A DNA stretch of 64,000 nt, from NCBI RefSeq assembly GCF_963678225.1, contig NZ_OY782763.1:310001-374000 (forward strand), read 5' to 3'. Of this stretch, positions 16,804 to 26,544 are shown in pieces. The position numbers were made by a program, and so were the translations under genes. This DNA is from an uncultured Cohaesibacter sp. GTDB taxonomy: Bacteria > Pseudomonadota > Alphaproteobacteria > Rhizobiales > Cohaesibacteraceae. Numbering within the stretch: position 1 is the stretch's first letter; every line of letters begins with the position of its first letter. The notes beneath the pieces are model-generated. The model worked only from the letters and a program-made list of their open reading frames with translations. It did not search any database and was not told the DNA's origin.

Positions 16804-16838
16804 AAAAAAAAGCCGCCGCCCATAAGAGCAGCGGCTTT
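16804..16838 (-). terminator. Intrinsic terminator between bamA and lpxD
   Basis: Reading leftward, AAAGCCGCTGC and GCGGCGGCTTT form an 11-bp stem (one G-T pair) with an 8-base loop, then five more T residues. It lies 22 bp after the bamA stop and ends 11 bp before the lpxD start, so bamA-level transcription is probably cut down before the lpx genes. Confidence 0.85.
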
Positions 16839-16859
16839 GTACTGTGTTTCTAGTCAGTC

Positions 16860-19181
16860 TTAGAAGGAAGACGCAGCGCCGAAGCGAATAACCTGCGTTT
16901 CATCATAATCTTCTTTGGTCAGAGCGTAGCCATAGTCAAGACGCAGTCTGCCGAACGGGCTAGCCCAAATGACACCTGCGCCGACGGAAGACCGAATGCT
17001 GCGCTCATCATAGATGGCGCCAGCAGCGTCTGAACCAAACAGCGTACCAGCATCCGCAAAGACCGCACCACTCAGGCCAACGCTATCCAGATAAGGCAGC
17101 GGGAACTGCATTTCGGCAGTTGCGTTGAAGTAGGTCTTACCACCCAAACCTTCACCAGACGTCACGTCACGAGGGCCAAAGCCGTAGGAAGCAAAGCCAC
17201 GGATCGTATCCCCCCCCTGGCTGAAGGCATCAAGCAGACGAACATCGTCGCCACCAAAGCCCTGAATGTGACCTGCGCCAACGCGCAACATGCCAACAAG
17301 GCTCCATGCAGGATACAGCTCATGATAGTAACGCGCATCAACGGTTGACTTGATGAAGCGGACATCACCGCCAACACCGGCAAATTCCTGACTGAACTTG
17401 CCATAGATACCGCTGGTTGGAGCGGTCATGCTGTCGAGCGAATTGTAGACCAAGCTATAACCAAGAGCAGACTTGATGGTTGCACCTTCATCCTGTGCTT
17501 GCTCGATACCCGGAGAAGCCGTTGCCGCTCCATAGGAATCGTAGTTCGAAATTTCCTTCTGCTCCAACGTATAGTACGGATTGAAGGAGATCTCTTCGGT
17601 GATCGGCAAACCGAACCGGATGGTCCCACCGTCACGCTTATAGTCATAATCGCGGTAGTCATTGTCTTCATAGGTTGAATGGAACAGGTCAAAGCCTGCG
17701 GCCAACCGACGACCCAAGAAATATGGTTCGGTGAAGGACAAGGTATAAGACTGTTTGGAAGCACCACCAGAAGCAGACACTTTCAGATACTGGCCACGGC
17801 CCATGAAGTTCTTTTCAGAAACCGAAACGTCAGCAATAAAGCCATCACTGGTGGAATAGCCACCACCTAGGGTAACTGCACCCGTGCCCTTTTCGACCAC
17901 GTCAACGTTCAGAACCACACGGTCAGCCGTTGTGCCCGGCGCTGTGGTAACAGCAACCTTTTCGAAGAAGCCGAGAGCATCAAGACGACGCTTAGCGCGA
18001 TCAAGCAGCACACGGTTGAAGGCATCGCCTTCAGCCATATCGAACTCGCGACGAATGACATAGTCACGCGTGCGGGTGTTACCGCGGATGTTGATCCGTT
18101 CGACATAGGCGCGGTTGCCCTCATCCACCTGATAAACTAGATTGATGATCTTGTTCTCATAGTCACGATCAGCGCGCGGCGTAACGCGGGCAAAAGCATA
18201 ACCGGACTTGGAAATCTCGATCGTCATGTCTTCAAGAGACTTGGAGACGGCGTCTACACTGTAAACATCTCCAGAGCCGGTATGCACCTGACTGCGCAGC
18301 GCTTCACCATCCACTTCAGGAACAGCGCTATCCACTTCAACGTCACCAATGCGATACTGTTCGCCTTCGTCGACGGTGATGGTCACAAAGAATTTGTTCC
18401 GTTCACGGTCCAAGTCGGCAACCGAGGAAACAACGCGGAAGTCGGCGTAACCGTGGTTGAGATAGAACTGACGCAGGCGCTCTTCATCAGCAGCCAAACG
18501 ATCAGCATCATAAACATCGTCCGTAAGCAACCAGCTTAGCCAGCCGGATTCTTTTGTCGTCAGAACGTTCTGAAGACGGGAATCGCCGAACGCCTTGTTG
18601 CCAAGTATGGAAACCTTGGCAACAGAGGTTTTAGCGCCTTCCGTGATCTCGAAAACCAAGTCTGCGCGGTTGCGGCCCAAATCGATAACCTTTGGCTCAA
18701 CACGAGCGCCGAAGCGGCCAGCACGACGATAGGCTTCCAGAATACGCTGAACGTCTGTCTGAATACGGTTTTCGCTGAGAATGCCGCGGCTCTTTGAGGT
18801 CACGACGGTTTCAAGCTGATTGTCTTTGACGCGCTTGTTGCCTTCAAACGAGATACGATTGATCACCGCATTTTCCTGAACATCGACAATGAGCGAAGAA
18901 CCGCTCATACGGATATCGACATCCTTGAAGAGCCCCGTCTGATAGAGAGCCTTGAGAGACTCATCGATATCATAAGCGCTGGATCGTTGCCCCGGCTTGA
19001 GCACCACGTAAGACCGGATGGTATCATCCGATACGCGCGCGTTGCCTCTTACAACGACTTGACTGACCGTCTGTGCAAAGGCCGGACTGATTGCAAAAAT
19101 ATCTACAGGACCGAGCTGCGCTCCCGCACACATAACGGTTGCTAGTGCCGCTTTCCATGCGATGGTCTTAATTTTCTTCAT
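16860..19181 (-). CDS. bamA: Outer membrane protein assembly factor BamA
   Basis: This 773-residue Omp85 protein forms the core of the machine that inserts beta-barrel proteins into the outer membrane. It starts with a signal peptide (MKKIKTI..., predicted cleavage after SPAFA), followed by five POTRA domains (about 40-430) and a C-terminal 16-stranded barrel ending in Phe (GAASSF). The ATG at 19181 is chosen; a GTG four codons upstream is an alternative. It lies downstream of rseP. Confidence 0.96.
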   Translation of the reverse strand: MKKIKTIAWKAALATVMCAGAQLGPVDIFAISPAFAQTVSQVVVRGNARVSDDTIRSYVVLKPGQRSSAYDIDESLKALYQTGLFKDVDIRMSGSSLIVDVQENAVINRISFEGNKRVKDNQLETVVTSKSRGILSENRIQTDVQRILEAYRRAGRFGARVEPKVIDLGRNRADLVFEITEGAKTSVAKVSILGNKAFGDSRLQNVLTTKESGWLSWLLTDDVYDADRLAADEERLRQFYLNHGYADFRVVSSVADLDRERNKFFVTITVDEGEQYRIGDVEVDSAVPEVDGEALRSQVHTGSGDVYSVDAVSKSLEDMTIEISKSGYAFARVTPRADRDYENKIINLVYQVDEGNRAYVERINIRGNTRTRDYVIRREFDMAEGDAFNRVLLDRAKRRLDALGFFEKVAVTTAPGTTADRVVLNVDVVEKGTGAVTLGGGYSTSDGFIADVSVSEKNFMGRGQYLKVSASGGASKQSYTLSFTEPYFLGRRLAAGFDLFHSTYEDNDYRDYDYKRDGGTIRFGLPITEEISFNPYYTLEQKEISNYDSYGAATASPGIEQAQDEGATIKSALGYSLVYNSLDSMTAPTSGIYGKFSQEFAGVGGDVRFIKSTVDARYYHELYPAWSLVGMLRVGAGHIQGFGGDDVRLLDAFSQGGDTIRGFASYGFGPRDVTSGEGLGGKTYFNATAEMQFPLPYLDSVGLSGAVFADAGTLFGSDAAGAIYDERSIRSSVGAGVIWASPFGRLRLDYGYALTKEDYDETQVIRFGAASSF

Positions 19182-19400
19182 CAGCCCCAACACTCTTTTC
19201 TAAATCATCAAATTCGATTTGAGCACAAACTGCCCTTGAAATGGAATCTTTATGCCTAAGAAGGTTTTACCTTGAATCGCATAAGGATCAACCCCCGAAC
19301 ACATCTAACTTCAACAAAGATAACATTCAGTTGCCCATAAGCCACAAATTTCTGCGAAAATCACTATAATTATTTTCCCCGAGGAAAATTATCTACATCC

Positions 19401-20549
19401 CTAATTTGACAGGAAAATATGTGTGATATCGTTAAAGGTGGCGAATATCATCAATGAGAAGACCAACGCCAAACCGATACGGAACCCCAGTTCCTGACTT
19501 TTTGGCGACAATGGTTTGCCCCGAATGCCTTCCAGCGCATAGAACACAAGATGCCCGCCATCCAGCATTGGAATCGGGAACAAATTGAGCAATCCGATGC
19601 TGACCGAAAGGATTGCAGCGAGATTGAACAAAGCGACGATTCCCAAAGTCGCCACCTGTCCGGAAACCTGAGCAACGCGGATCGGACCACCCAACTGGTC
19701 AGCATCCTCCTTGCCTACAAAAATCCGCCCGACATAACCAAGCGTACGATCAATGATCGAATAGGTCTCGGTCACGCCGCCCCAAGCTGCCCGCAGAGGA
19801 CCATATTCTTTGCGCACTACATCTTCTGCGCGTGCTTCATGACGGATACCCAGAACACCGATTTTCTGCTTGTTGCCAAACTGATCGGTCACTTCGGTGC
19901 GTCGTGGTGTTGTCATCAGAGAGATACGTTCCCCATCGCGGTCAACCACGATATCGAGAGCATCTCCTGAGCTCATGGCAACGATCCCCTGCACATCGGA
20001 GAAGGATTTGATCTCCTGCCCATCGATGGACACCATGATGTCGCCAACTTCAAAGCCGGCTTCTGCCGCAGCGCTCTCCGGCACGACGGAATCGACCCGC
20101 GCAGGCGTAATGGGCTTGCCATAAAGGAACAACAGCATGCCGAAGATAACGATAGAAAGCAGGAAGTTGGCAAAAGGCCCAGCTGCTACGATGGCTGCCC
20201 GAGCCCAAAGGGATTTGGAATGCAGAGACCCTTCCCTTTCATCCACGCCTTGACTTTCCATGGCCTCTTGATCAGGCACGCTCGCCGCATTTTCGTCGCC
20301 AAGAAACTTAACGAATCCCCCCAAGGGGATCGCCGAAATCTTCCAGCGGGTGCCATGCTTGTCATAGAACCCAAACAGTTCTTTGCCGAAGCCAATGGAG
20401 AATTCACTGATGGTTACGCCACACCAACGAGCCACCATAAAGTGGCCAAGCTCATGAAAGAACACGACAATCATGAGCACAAAAAGCGCAGGAATGACAT
20501 AGCCGAGCAAGCCTGTACCGGCCGAAAAGACGCTCTGAAAGATTTCCAT
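19401..20549 (-). CDS. rseP: Site-2 zinc metalloprotease RseP
   Basis: This 382-residue inner-membrane S2P protease cleaves anti-sigma factors and remnant signal peptides within the membrane. The zinc motif HELGH is at residues 32-36 in the first membrane helix. A PDZ domain occupies roughly 120-200, and the C-terminal NLFPIPMLDGGH supplies the third metal ligand. The ATG at 20549 with GGAG six bases upstream is preferred over a GTG four codons earlier. Confidence 0.95.
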   Translation of the reverse strand: MEIFQSVFSAGTGLLGYVIPALFVLMIVVFFHELGHFMVARWCGVTISEFSIGFGKELFGFYDKHGTRWKISAIPLGGFVKFLGDENAASVPDQEAMESQGVDEREGSLHSKSLWARAAIVAAGPFANFLLSIVIFGMLLFLYGKPITPARVDSVVPESAAAEAGFEVGDIMVSIDGQEIKSFSDVQGIVAMSSGDALDIVVDRDGERISLMTTPRRTEVTDQFGNKQKIGVLGIRHEARAEDVVRKEYGPLRAAWGGVTETYSIIDRTLGYVGRIFVGKEDADQLGGPIRVAQVSGQVATLGIVALFNLAAILSVSIGLLNLFPIPMLDGGHLVFYALEGIRGKPLSPKSQELGFRIGLALVFSLMIFATFNDITHIFLSN

Positions 20550-20682
20550 TAAAGTCTCCACATTTCCTGGACGCTAGCGTAGCGGTGATCCTCTAAAGAA
20601 GGCTTAAATAGGGTGAAAATATGGAGAGATCAACAGGCCCCGCTGGACCTGCCTCTCAATATTAAGACTGACGCAACTGCGC

Positions 20683-21579
20683 CTAGTCATCCAGCATTGC
20701 AAGAAAACGCCCGGCAGACTCCAGCGCCTTGTAGCTTGGGTCATAATATTTGCTGTAGTGAATAAAGCCATGCACGGCGCTTTTATAGACATCATAATAA
20801 TGCTGCACACCCGCTTCCATAAGCTTGCCTGCGAGCCAGCGACTGTCGTCGGCCAGACAATCGCATTCCGCCTCGCACAAATAGACCGGTGGCAAATCGT
20901 GCATTTCAGCATCCGTCAGATCCGCATAGGTCGGATCAGTACCGTCTGGCAGATAGAAGTTCCACAAGGCACGCATCCATGCAGTGGCAAGCCCATTGCT
21001 ACCATCCCCATAAGCTTTGTGAGACCGCGTATCATACAGGCGACGATAGCATCCATAATATAGAAGCAGCGCGAAAATGCGCACCTGCTTCTTCTCGTCT
21101 CGCAAGCGCAACGCAGCAGATAGCGCCAGATTGGCCCCGGCACTATCCCCCGCCAATGCAATTTCACAATTCTCCTCGGCGGCAATTTTCTCGATCTTTG
21201 CACACACCGCATCAATCGCAGCGGGATGCGTATACTCTGGTGCCAGAGGATAGCTGAGACCAAACACTTCGCGTTCAGACAGAACAGCAAGGTCTGCCAT
21301 AGCGCTGGCATGGGTAATGACATTGCAATTGCGCCACCCGCCGCCATGAATATACAGGATCAGCTTGCGCGGCCCGGCCTTGATTGTTTCAGGCGTGAAT
21401 CGTCTGCCAAAGTCCGTATCAACAATCGTGATTTTATCATCATGACGCCCGACGAGCGACCTGCGCGCGTCGGTATATTTCTCACGCGAAACATCCAAGG
21501 GCTCATTGGCGTCCGGGTCTGGGAAATAGGAAAAGCGCGCAACATAATCCAGCAAGGCTTTATCGGGTTTACCAACCAT
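20683..21579 (-). CDS. Alpha/beta hydrolase (HSL-type esterase)
   Basis: This 298-residue hydrolase is of the hormone-sensitive-lipase type. It has the oxyanion motif HGGGW, the nucleophile elbow GDSAGAN, an acidic residue in AECDCLADDS and the catalytic His in AVHGFIHY. No signal peptide is seen, so it is probably cytoplasmic and acts on short acyl esters or amides. It sits between dxr and rseP, which are normally adjacent in this gene order in relatives, so it looks like a lineage-specific insertion. The ATG with GGAG eight bases upstream is chosen over an upstream TTG. Confidence 0.85.
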   Translation of the reverse strand: MVGKPDKALLDYVARFSYFPDPDANEPLDVSREKYTDARRSLVGRHDDKITIVDTDFGRRFTPETIKAGPRKLILYIHGGGWRNCNVITHASAMADLAVLSEREVFGLSYPLAPEYTHPAAIDAVCAKIEKIAAEENCEIALAGDSAGANLALSAALRLRDEKKQVRIFALLLYYGCYRRLYDTRSHKAYGDGSNGLATAWMRALWNFYLPDGTDPTYADLTDAEMHDLPPVYLCEAECDCLADDSRWLAGKLMEAGVQHYYDVYKSAVHGFIHYSKYYDPSYKALESAGRFLAMLDD

Positions 21580-21702
21580 CACAATGACTCCGTCTTTAGC
21601 ATCTCCCGTTAGGAAGACATGATGCAACAATCCATTTCAAAACCACTTTGCCTTGAGGTTAAAACCTGTGCCCGCCCATGGCCAGCATGCAAAGCCCAGA
21701 AT

Positions 21703-22911
21703 TCAACCCAACATCTGCCGTGCAACGCCGCGGGCGGCCTGATCGAGAGCCAGAACATCGCCGACATCGCTTACTGCTCCGACGTCACCCCGACGCACAA
21801 ACTCCGCCATGACCTTTTCGACTAGCTCCGCAATACCGCCAAACGCAATATCACCGGCAAGAAAGGCCGCGACAGCAATCTCGTTGGCAGCATTCATGAT
21901 GTTAGGCAGACTGTCTCCAGCCTCAAGCGCCTCTTTGGCAAGGCGCAAACAGGGGAACCGCTCATAATCCGGCTCTTCAAAGGTAAATTGCCCAATTTCG
22001 ACAAGAGAAATACGATCTGTATTGGCAGGCGCCCGCTCTGGCCATGCAAGGCAATGAGCAACCGGAATGCGCATATCGGGCGCACCAAGCTGCGCAAGCA
22101 AAGAACCGTCACTATAGGCCACCATGCCATGAATGATCTGCTGGGGATGGACGACAACCTTCAGCTTATCCGCAGAGACCCCATAAAGATGGTGCGCCTC
22201 GATCAGCTCCAGCCCCTTGTTCATCATCGACGCACTGTCGATGGTGATCTTGTTGCCCATGGAAAAATTGGGATGCGCCAAAGCCTGCTCAATCGATGCC
22301 TTGGCTATGGCATCCTTGTCCCACGTTCGAAAAGGGCCGCCAGACGCGGTCAACACAATCTTGGAAATTTCCGCTCGGTTTTCACGCTCATAGACCTGAA
22401 ACACGGCGCTATGCTCTGAATCGACCGGCAGGATCGGCTTGCCGAGCCGCTGCGTTTCGGCCATCACCAGATCACCTGCACACACCAGAGCTTCCTTGTT
22501 TGCGAGTGCCACCTGATTGCCCGCCTTGAGAGCCGCCAGCGTTGGACAAATGCCCGCAGCGCCCACAATCGCGCCAATCACGATATCAGCAGAACGTCCC
22601 GCCGCCTCTTCAACAGCGCTCTGCCCAGCCCCGACTTCAATGTCATGGCCGGACAAGGCATCCTTGAGATCGGCGTAAAAGCCTTCATCCGCAACGACTG
22701 CAAACCGCGCCCTGGCTTTGACAGCGGCTCGCGCCAGTTTACCAACATTGCGATTGGCAGTCAGCGCATTGACCCGATAGCGATCAGGTGAACCGGCAAT
22801 GATGTCGAGCGCAGAATCTCCAACCGATCCGCTTGCCCCCAGCACTGAAATGATTTTCGGCGAGCCTTCGCTGCCTTGCGCGGAGGAATCAACGGATGAA
22901 GTCTTGGACAT
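21703..22911 (-). CDS. dxr: 1-deoxy-D-xylulose 5-phosphate reductoisomerase
   Basis: This 402-residue enzyme makes methylerythritol 4-phosphate, the committed step of the non-mevalonate isoprenoid pathway. NADPH binding is by GASGSVGDSALD near the N-terminus. The metal- and substrate-binding region includes PVDSEHSA, ASGGPFR and SMGNKITIDSASMMNKGLE. The product feeds undecaprenyl phosphate synthesis by the nearby uppS. The ATG beginning MSKTSS is preferred over an upstream start. Confidence 0.97.
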   Translation of the reverse strand: MSKTSSVDSSAQGSEGSPKIISVLGASGSVGDSALDIIAGSPDRYRVNALTANRNVGKLARAAVKARARFAVVADEGFYADLKDALSGHDIEVGAGQSAVEEAAGRSADIVIGAIVGAAGICPTLAALKAGNQVALANKEALVCAGDLVMAETQRLGKPILPVDSEHSAVFQVYERENRAEISKIVLTASGGPFRTWDKDAIAKASIEQALAHPNFSMGNKITIDSASMMNKGLELIEAHHLYGVSADKLKVVVHPQQIIHGMVAYSDGSLLAQLGAPDMRIPVAHCLAWPERAPANTDRISLVEIGQFTFEEPDYERFPCLRLAKEALEAGDSLPNIMNAANEIAVAAFLAGDIAFGGIAELVEKVMAEFVRRGDVGAVSDVGDVLALDQAARGVARQMLG

Positions 22912-22966
22912 AACCCACTCATATTTAGAACAAAACAAAGATTAGGCCCGGAAGCACTCCAAAGCC

Positions 22967-23878
22967 CTACTGGATCAGAAAACCGGTCGCCACAGAATGA
23001 ACATCGCCAAGGGCAACCCCGATCAGCGCCGCAGCGACGACTGCAAAAAGCAACCCATCGACGCGGTCCATGACGCCGCCATGGCCTGGAATGAGAGTAC
23101 CGGAATCCTTGACGTCAAACATACGCTTCATTTGTGACTCTGCAAGATCCCCCACCTGTGAGAGCACAGAAAGTCCACCGAGCAATGCAACCAGCCTCAT
23201 ATCCGGCACAATGCCCAAAAGCACAGCCACGAATGCGGAAAAACCGGTCCCCAAAACGAGCCCGCCAACGGAACCCGACCATGTCTTTTTGGGAGAGACA
23301 CGGCGCCACAGCTTTGGCCCGCCAACATATTTACCAACGAAATAGGCCGAAACGTCCGTACCCCAAACCAGCGCAAACAGCACCAAGATGGCTTGCAACC
23401 CATAGTCCGGATCTTGCCTAAGCAAAAAGATGGCCCCACCAAAGGCCGCAGCATAAAGAATACCAAGGCCACACCAACGCGCGGTCCGATAAGAACAGCG
23501 CGCAAAAAACAGATAACCTGCACCAAACGCAGGGATAGCGAGCCCAGCTTCCCAGTCTGTGAAATAGAAGCAGAATAGCGAGCCTATGATGACGATATAG
23601 CCTGTCAGGGCGGGCGTCTGGGAAGGCGCTTCACCCACCATGCTCAACCATTCGCGATAAATCAGGATGGTAACAGCACCAAAGAACAGAGCGAATGCAA
23701 CGCCGCCCCACCATGTAACAGCAAAGGCAGCCGCAGCCAGAACAATACCCGACGCAAATCTGACCATTAAATCAGACCAGAGGCTTTTCTTTTGCGTCTT
23801 GTCTTCAGCCTCCCCTGCGGGTTTCTTTAAAGAGTCCAGAACAGCTTCTCCCGTATAGTTCACGAACCGGTTCGACAC
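22967..23878 (-). CDS. cdsA: Phosphatidate cytidylyltransferase
   Basis: This 303-residue integral membrane enzyme makes CDP-diacylglycerol, the precursor of all phospholipids. It has about eight membrane helices and the C-terminal family signature SQMKRMFDVKDSGTLIPGHG followed by GVMDRVD. The start appears to be GTG (23878), 9 bases after the uppS stop; no good ATG lies nearby. The hydrophilic N-terminal stretch of about 38 residues is longer than in many homologues, so a downstream start is possible. Confidence 0.94.
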   Translation of the reverse strand: MSNRFVNYTGEAVLDSLKKPAGEAEDKTQKKSLWSDLMVRFASGIVLAAAAFAVTWWGGVAFALFFGAVTILIYREWLSMVGEAPSQTPALTGYIVIIGSLFCFYFTDWEAGLAIPAFGAGYLFFARCSYRTARWCGLGILYAAAFGGAIFLLRQDPDYGLQAILVLFALVWGTDVSAYFVGKYVGGPKLWRRVSPKKTWSGSVGGLVLGTGFSAFVAVLLGIVPDMRLVALLGGLSVLSQVGDLAESQMKRMFDVKDSGTLIPGHGGVMDRVDGLLFAVVAAALIGVALGDVHSVATGFLIQ

Positions 23879-23887
23879 ACCGGCATT

Positions 23888-24679
23888 TTAGCCGCCTGAG
23901 ACGAGCGCAGCCTGATTGAGTTCCACATCATCGACAGCCACGCGGCCAAAGCGACGATTGCGCCGACCATATTCCACCAGCGCCAATTCAAGCTGCTGCC
24001 GATCAAAATCAGGCCAGTAACAATCGACGAAAATGAATTCTGAATAAGCGGCCTGCCAGAGAAGGAAGTTACTCAACCGCTGCTCGCCGCTGGTGCGCAA
24101 AATCACATCGGGATCGGGCACAGAGCCAGTATAAAGAGATTGAGAAACAAGCGCTTCATCGATAGCAGAGGCAGTCAGACGCCCCTCTTCGACCTCATGG
24201 GCCAAAGATTTCACCATATCGACAATTTCATGCCGGGCGCCATAGTTAAACGCAATTTGCAACGTCAGGCCGGTATTCTCCTGCGTGCGCCGCTCGGCTT
24301 TGTCAAGCAACGCGGCAATATCGCTTTCCAGACCATCGCGACTGCCAATCACCAGCACCCGCACATTCTGCTTATTTAGGGTGGCCAGGTCCTTGTTTAT
24401 AAAAAGCTTGAGTAGCCCCAACAAATCACGAACCTCGGATTGAGGGCGCGACCAATTCTCTGAACTGAAAGCAAAGAGCGTCAGATATTCTATATTAAAC
24501 TCGATGGCATTAGAGACGATTTCACGAACAGCAACAACGCCCTGACGATGGCCTTGTGTGCGTGTCAGCTTGCGCTCCTGCGCCCACCGCCCATTGCCGT
24601 CCATTATAACTGCCAAATGGCGAGGTATGGCCATATTTCCTGCAACAGAAGTGTCCGCATAACGCATTTGGCCAACCAT
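23888..24679 (-). CDS. uppS: Isoprenyl transferase (undecaprenyl diphosphate synthase)
   Basis: This 263-residue cis-prenyltransferase makes the lipid carrier for peptidoglycan and polysaccharides. The catalytic Asp27 lies in IMDGNGRWAQER. Other conserved blocks are FSSENWSRP and the C-terminal RTSGEQRLSNFLLWQAAYSE. The ATG at 24679 follows GGGGACGGGA and is preferred over a start 43 codons upstream. Confidence 0.96.
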   Translation of the reverse strand: MVGQMRYADTSVAGNMAIPRHLAVIMDGNGRWAQERKLTRTQGHRQGVVAVREIVSNAIEFNIEYLTLFAFSSENWSRPQSEVRDLLGLLKLFINKDLATLNKQNVRVLVIGSRDGLESDIAALLDKAERRTQENTGLTLQIAFNYGARHEIVDMVKSLAHEVEEGRLTASAIDEALVSQSLYTGSVPDPDVILRTSGEQRLSNFLLWQAAYSEFIFVDCYWPDFDRQQLELALVEYGRRNRRFGRVAVDDVELNQAALVSGG

Positions 24680-24876
24680 AAATTCCCGTCCCCTTGGTTT
24701 TACAACAGCCCGGCATGCCCCATAAATTATGAGTGCATCGCCGGGCCGTTTCTTGACCTTAGAATATGGCGCCAAGACCTTAGCAGCCTGCCAACGGCGC
24801 CCTATCAACCTCTAGTCCACACCAACCAAGAGCATTTCTTCATAAACTGCCCTGCATTGATGTCTGGTTGAAAGAC

Positions 24877-25437
24877 CTAAACCTGCATGATTTCAGCTTC
24901 CTTGCCGGAAGCCATCGTGTCGATTTCGGCAACATATTTGTTAGTCAGTTCTTGAATCTCGTCATTGTAAAGACGGACATCATCCTCACTCATACCGTCT
25001 TTTTCGGCCTTCTTGCACATATCCATGCCATCACGACGCACATGGCGCACAGATACTTTCGCATTCTCGGCATAAGAATGGGCAATTTTGACCATTTCCT
25101 GACGACGTTCCTGGTTCAGTTCAGGAATAGGAAGACGAAGCAACTGGCCATCTGTGACCGGATTGATGCCGATGTTGGATTCACGAATCGCCTTTTCAAC
25201 AGCGCCAACCATGCCTTTGTCCCAAACCTGGATCGACAGCATGCGCGGCTCTGGCACGGAAACCGTACCCACCTGATTGATTGGCATGGTTTGGCCATAG
25301 GCTTCCACCGTAATAGGGTCCAGAAGAGCCATCGATGCGCGTCCGGTTCTCAGCCCGGACAATTCTGTTTTCAGAACAGATACTGCCCCCTTCATGCGGC
25401 GTTCAAGGTCATCAAGATCCAGTTCTTCGGCAGACAT
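24877..25437 (-). CDS. frr: Ribosome recycling factor
   Basis: This 186-residue protein splits post-termination ribosomes together with EF-G. It has the usual length and the conserved central sequence [15 protein letters not shown], with helical arms forming the tRNA-like fold. It belongs to the rpsB-tsf-pyrH-frr series; about 170 bp separate it from pyrH. Confidence 0.97.
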   Translation of the reverse strand: MSAEELDLDDLERRMKGAVSVLKTELSGLRTGRASMALLDPITVEAYGQTMPINQVGTVSVPEPRMLSIQVWDKGMVGAVEKAIRESNIGINPVTDGQLLRLPIPELNQERRQEMVKIAHSYAENAKVSVRHVRRDGMDMCKKAEKDGMSEDDVRLYNDEIQELTNKYVAEIDTMASGKEAEIMQV

Positions 25438-25609
25438 GGTAAAGCCTCTTGTTTTCTAGTTCGGTTATCATTCCGGGTCTATTCTTAGCTCATGCCCCTC
25501 AATGAGGCTCCCCTGAGCTGTTTCCCCCTTGCATGATCTGCGGCCTTTCGTCCATCCAGCCCACAGATCGATTTTCTTTCACCGGGCGCAGCATGACGCC
25601 GCCCCCAGC

Positions 25610-26329
25610 CTATTGGCCGGAAACGACAGTCGCGCGCCCACGCCCCTGCAGAATTTCAACAATTCCATTCGGTTCGTGCAATGAATAAACAATTATCGGG
25701 ATATTTGCCTCTTGAGCAAGCGCAATCGCTGCTGCATCCATAACCTTCAGTCCTTGTTTGAGGACTTCTGTATAACTGATTTCATCATAACGGATAGCAT
25801 CTGGGTTTTTCAGCGGATCGGCGGAGTAAACCCCGTCGACCTGAGTGCCCTTGAAGACGGCATCACACTGCATTTCAGCGGCTCGCAGTGCTGCACCCGA
25901 ATCTGTCGTGACAAACGGATTGCCAGTGCCAGCCGCAAAGAGCACGATCTTGCCTTCGGCCAGATAGGCCTTGGCGGCGCGCTGGGTAAACTGCTCGCAA
26001 ATCTCGTCCATGGCGATAGCAGACATGGCAACCACAGGAACGTCGATACTCTCAAGCGCATTGGCCATTGCCAGCACATTCATCACCGTTGCCAGCATGC
26101 CCATATGATCGCCACGGACCCTGTCCCCCCCCTTGGCCGCCACAGATACACCACGGAAGATGTTACCGCCACCAATCACAACGCCAACCTCGGCACCAAG
26201 AGCCCGCACATCAGCGATTTCCTGAGCGACGCGAGCCACCATTGCCTGATCAATCCCGAAAGACTGCTCACCCATCAGCGCTTCGCCCGAAACCTTCAGC
26301 AAGACGCGCTTATATTTCAAATTACCCAT
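25610..26329 (-). CDS. pyrH: Uridylate kinase
   Basis: This 239-residue amino acid kinase-family enzyme phosphorylates UMP to UDP. The N-terminal LLKVSGEAL and GGGNIFRG motifs bind phosphates, and ATGNPFVTTDS is the conserved loop. The ATG at 26329 with GAGGTG nine bases upstream is preferred over an in-frame GTG four codons earlier. Confidence 0.97.
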   Translation of the reverse strand: MGNLKYKRVLLKVSGEALMGEQSFGIDQAMVARVAQEIADVRALGAEVGVVIGGGNIFRGVSVAAKGGDRVRGDHMGMLATVMNVLAMANALESIDVPVVAMSAIAMDEICEQFTQRAAKAYLAEGKIVLFAAGTGNPFVTTDSGAALRAAEMQCDAVFKGTQVDGVYSADPLKNPDAIRYDEISYTEVLKQGLKVMDAAAIALAQEANIPIIVYSLHEPNGIVEILQGRGRATVVSGQ

Positions 26330-26461
26330 TCTATCAGACACCTCGCGTAGTAAGCTCCTCCGGCAGCAGACAGGATAAAGGCCAATGACTGCGCCACATA
26401 AAAGGAAGCACCCGGCAAGCAGGATCTACAGGCCGGAAGAAAAGCTGTCTTTGCATACACG

Positions 26462-26493
26462 AAGGGCGCTGGTTCGTCATCCCCAGCGCCCTT
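26462..26493. other. Strong hairpin downstream of tsf
   Basis: AAGGGCGCTGG (26462-26472) and CCAGCGCCCTT (26483-26493) form a perfect 11-bp stem, 52 bp beyond the tsf stop. No U-run follows on the minus strand, so it may be a stability or Rho-linked element that lowers pyrH expression relative to tsf. Confidence 0.6.
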
Positions 26494-26544
26494 CAAATTT
26501 CGATTTTTCAACCCTGTTGCAAAGCAAAAAGGGTCTCGCGCAAA

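Noticed and set aside
15804..16853. A 349-codon open frame on the plus strand
   Set aside because: It is antisense to lpxD. The repeats in it mirror the hexapeptide repeats of LpxD.
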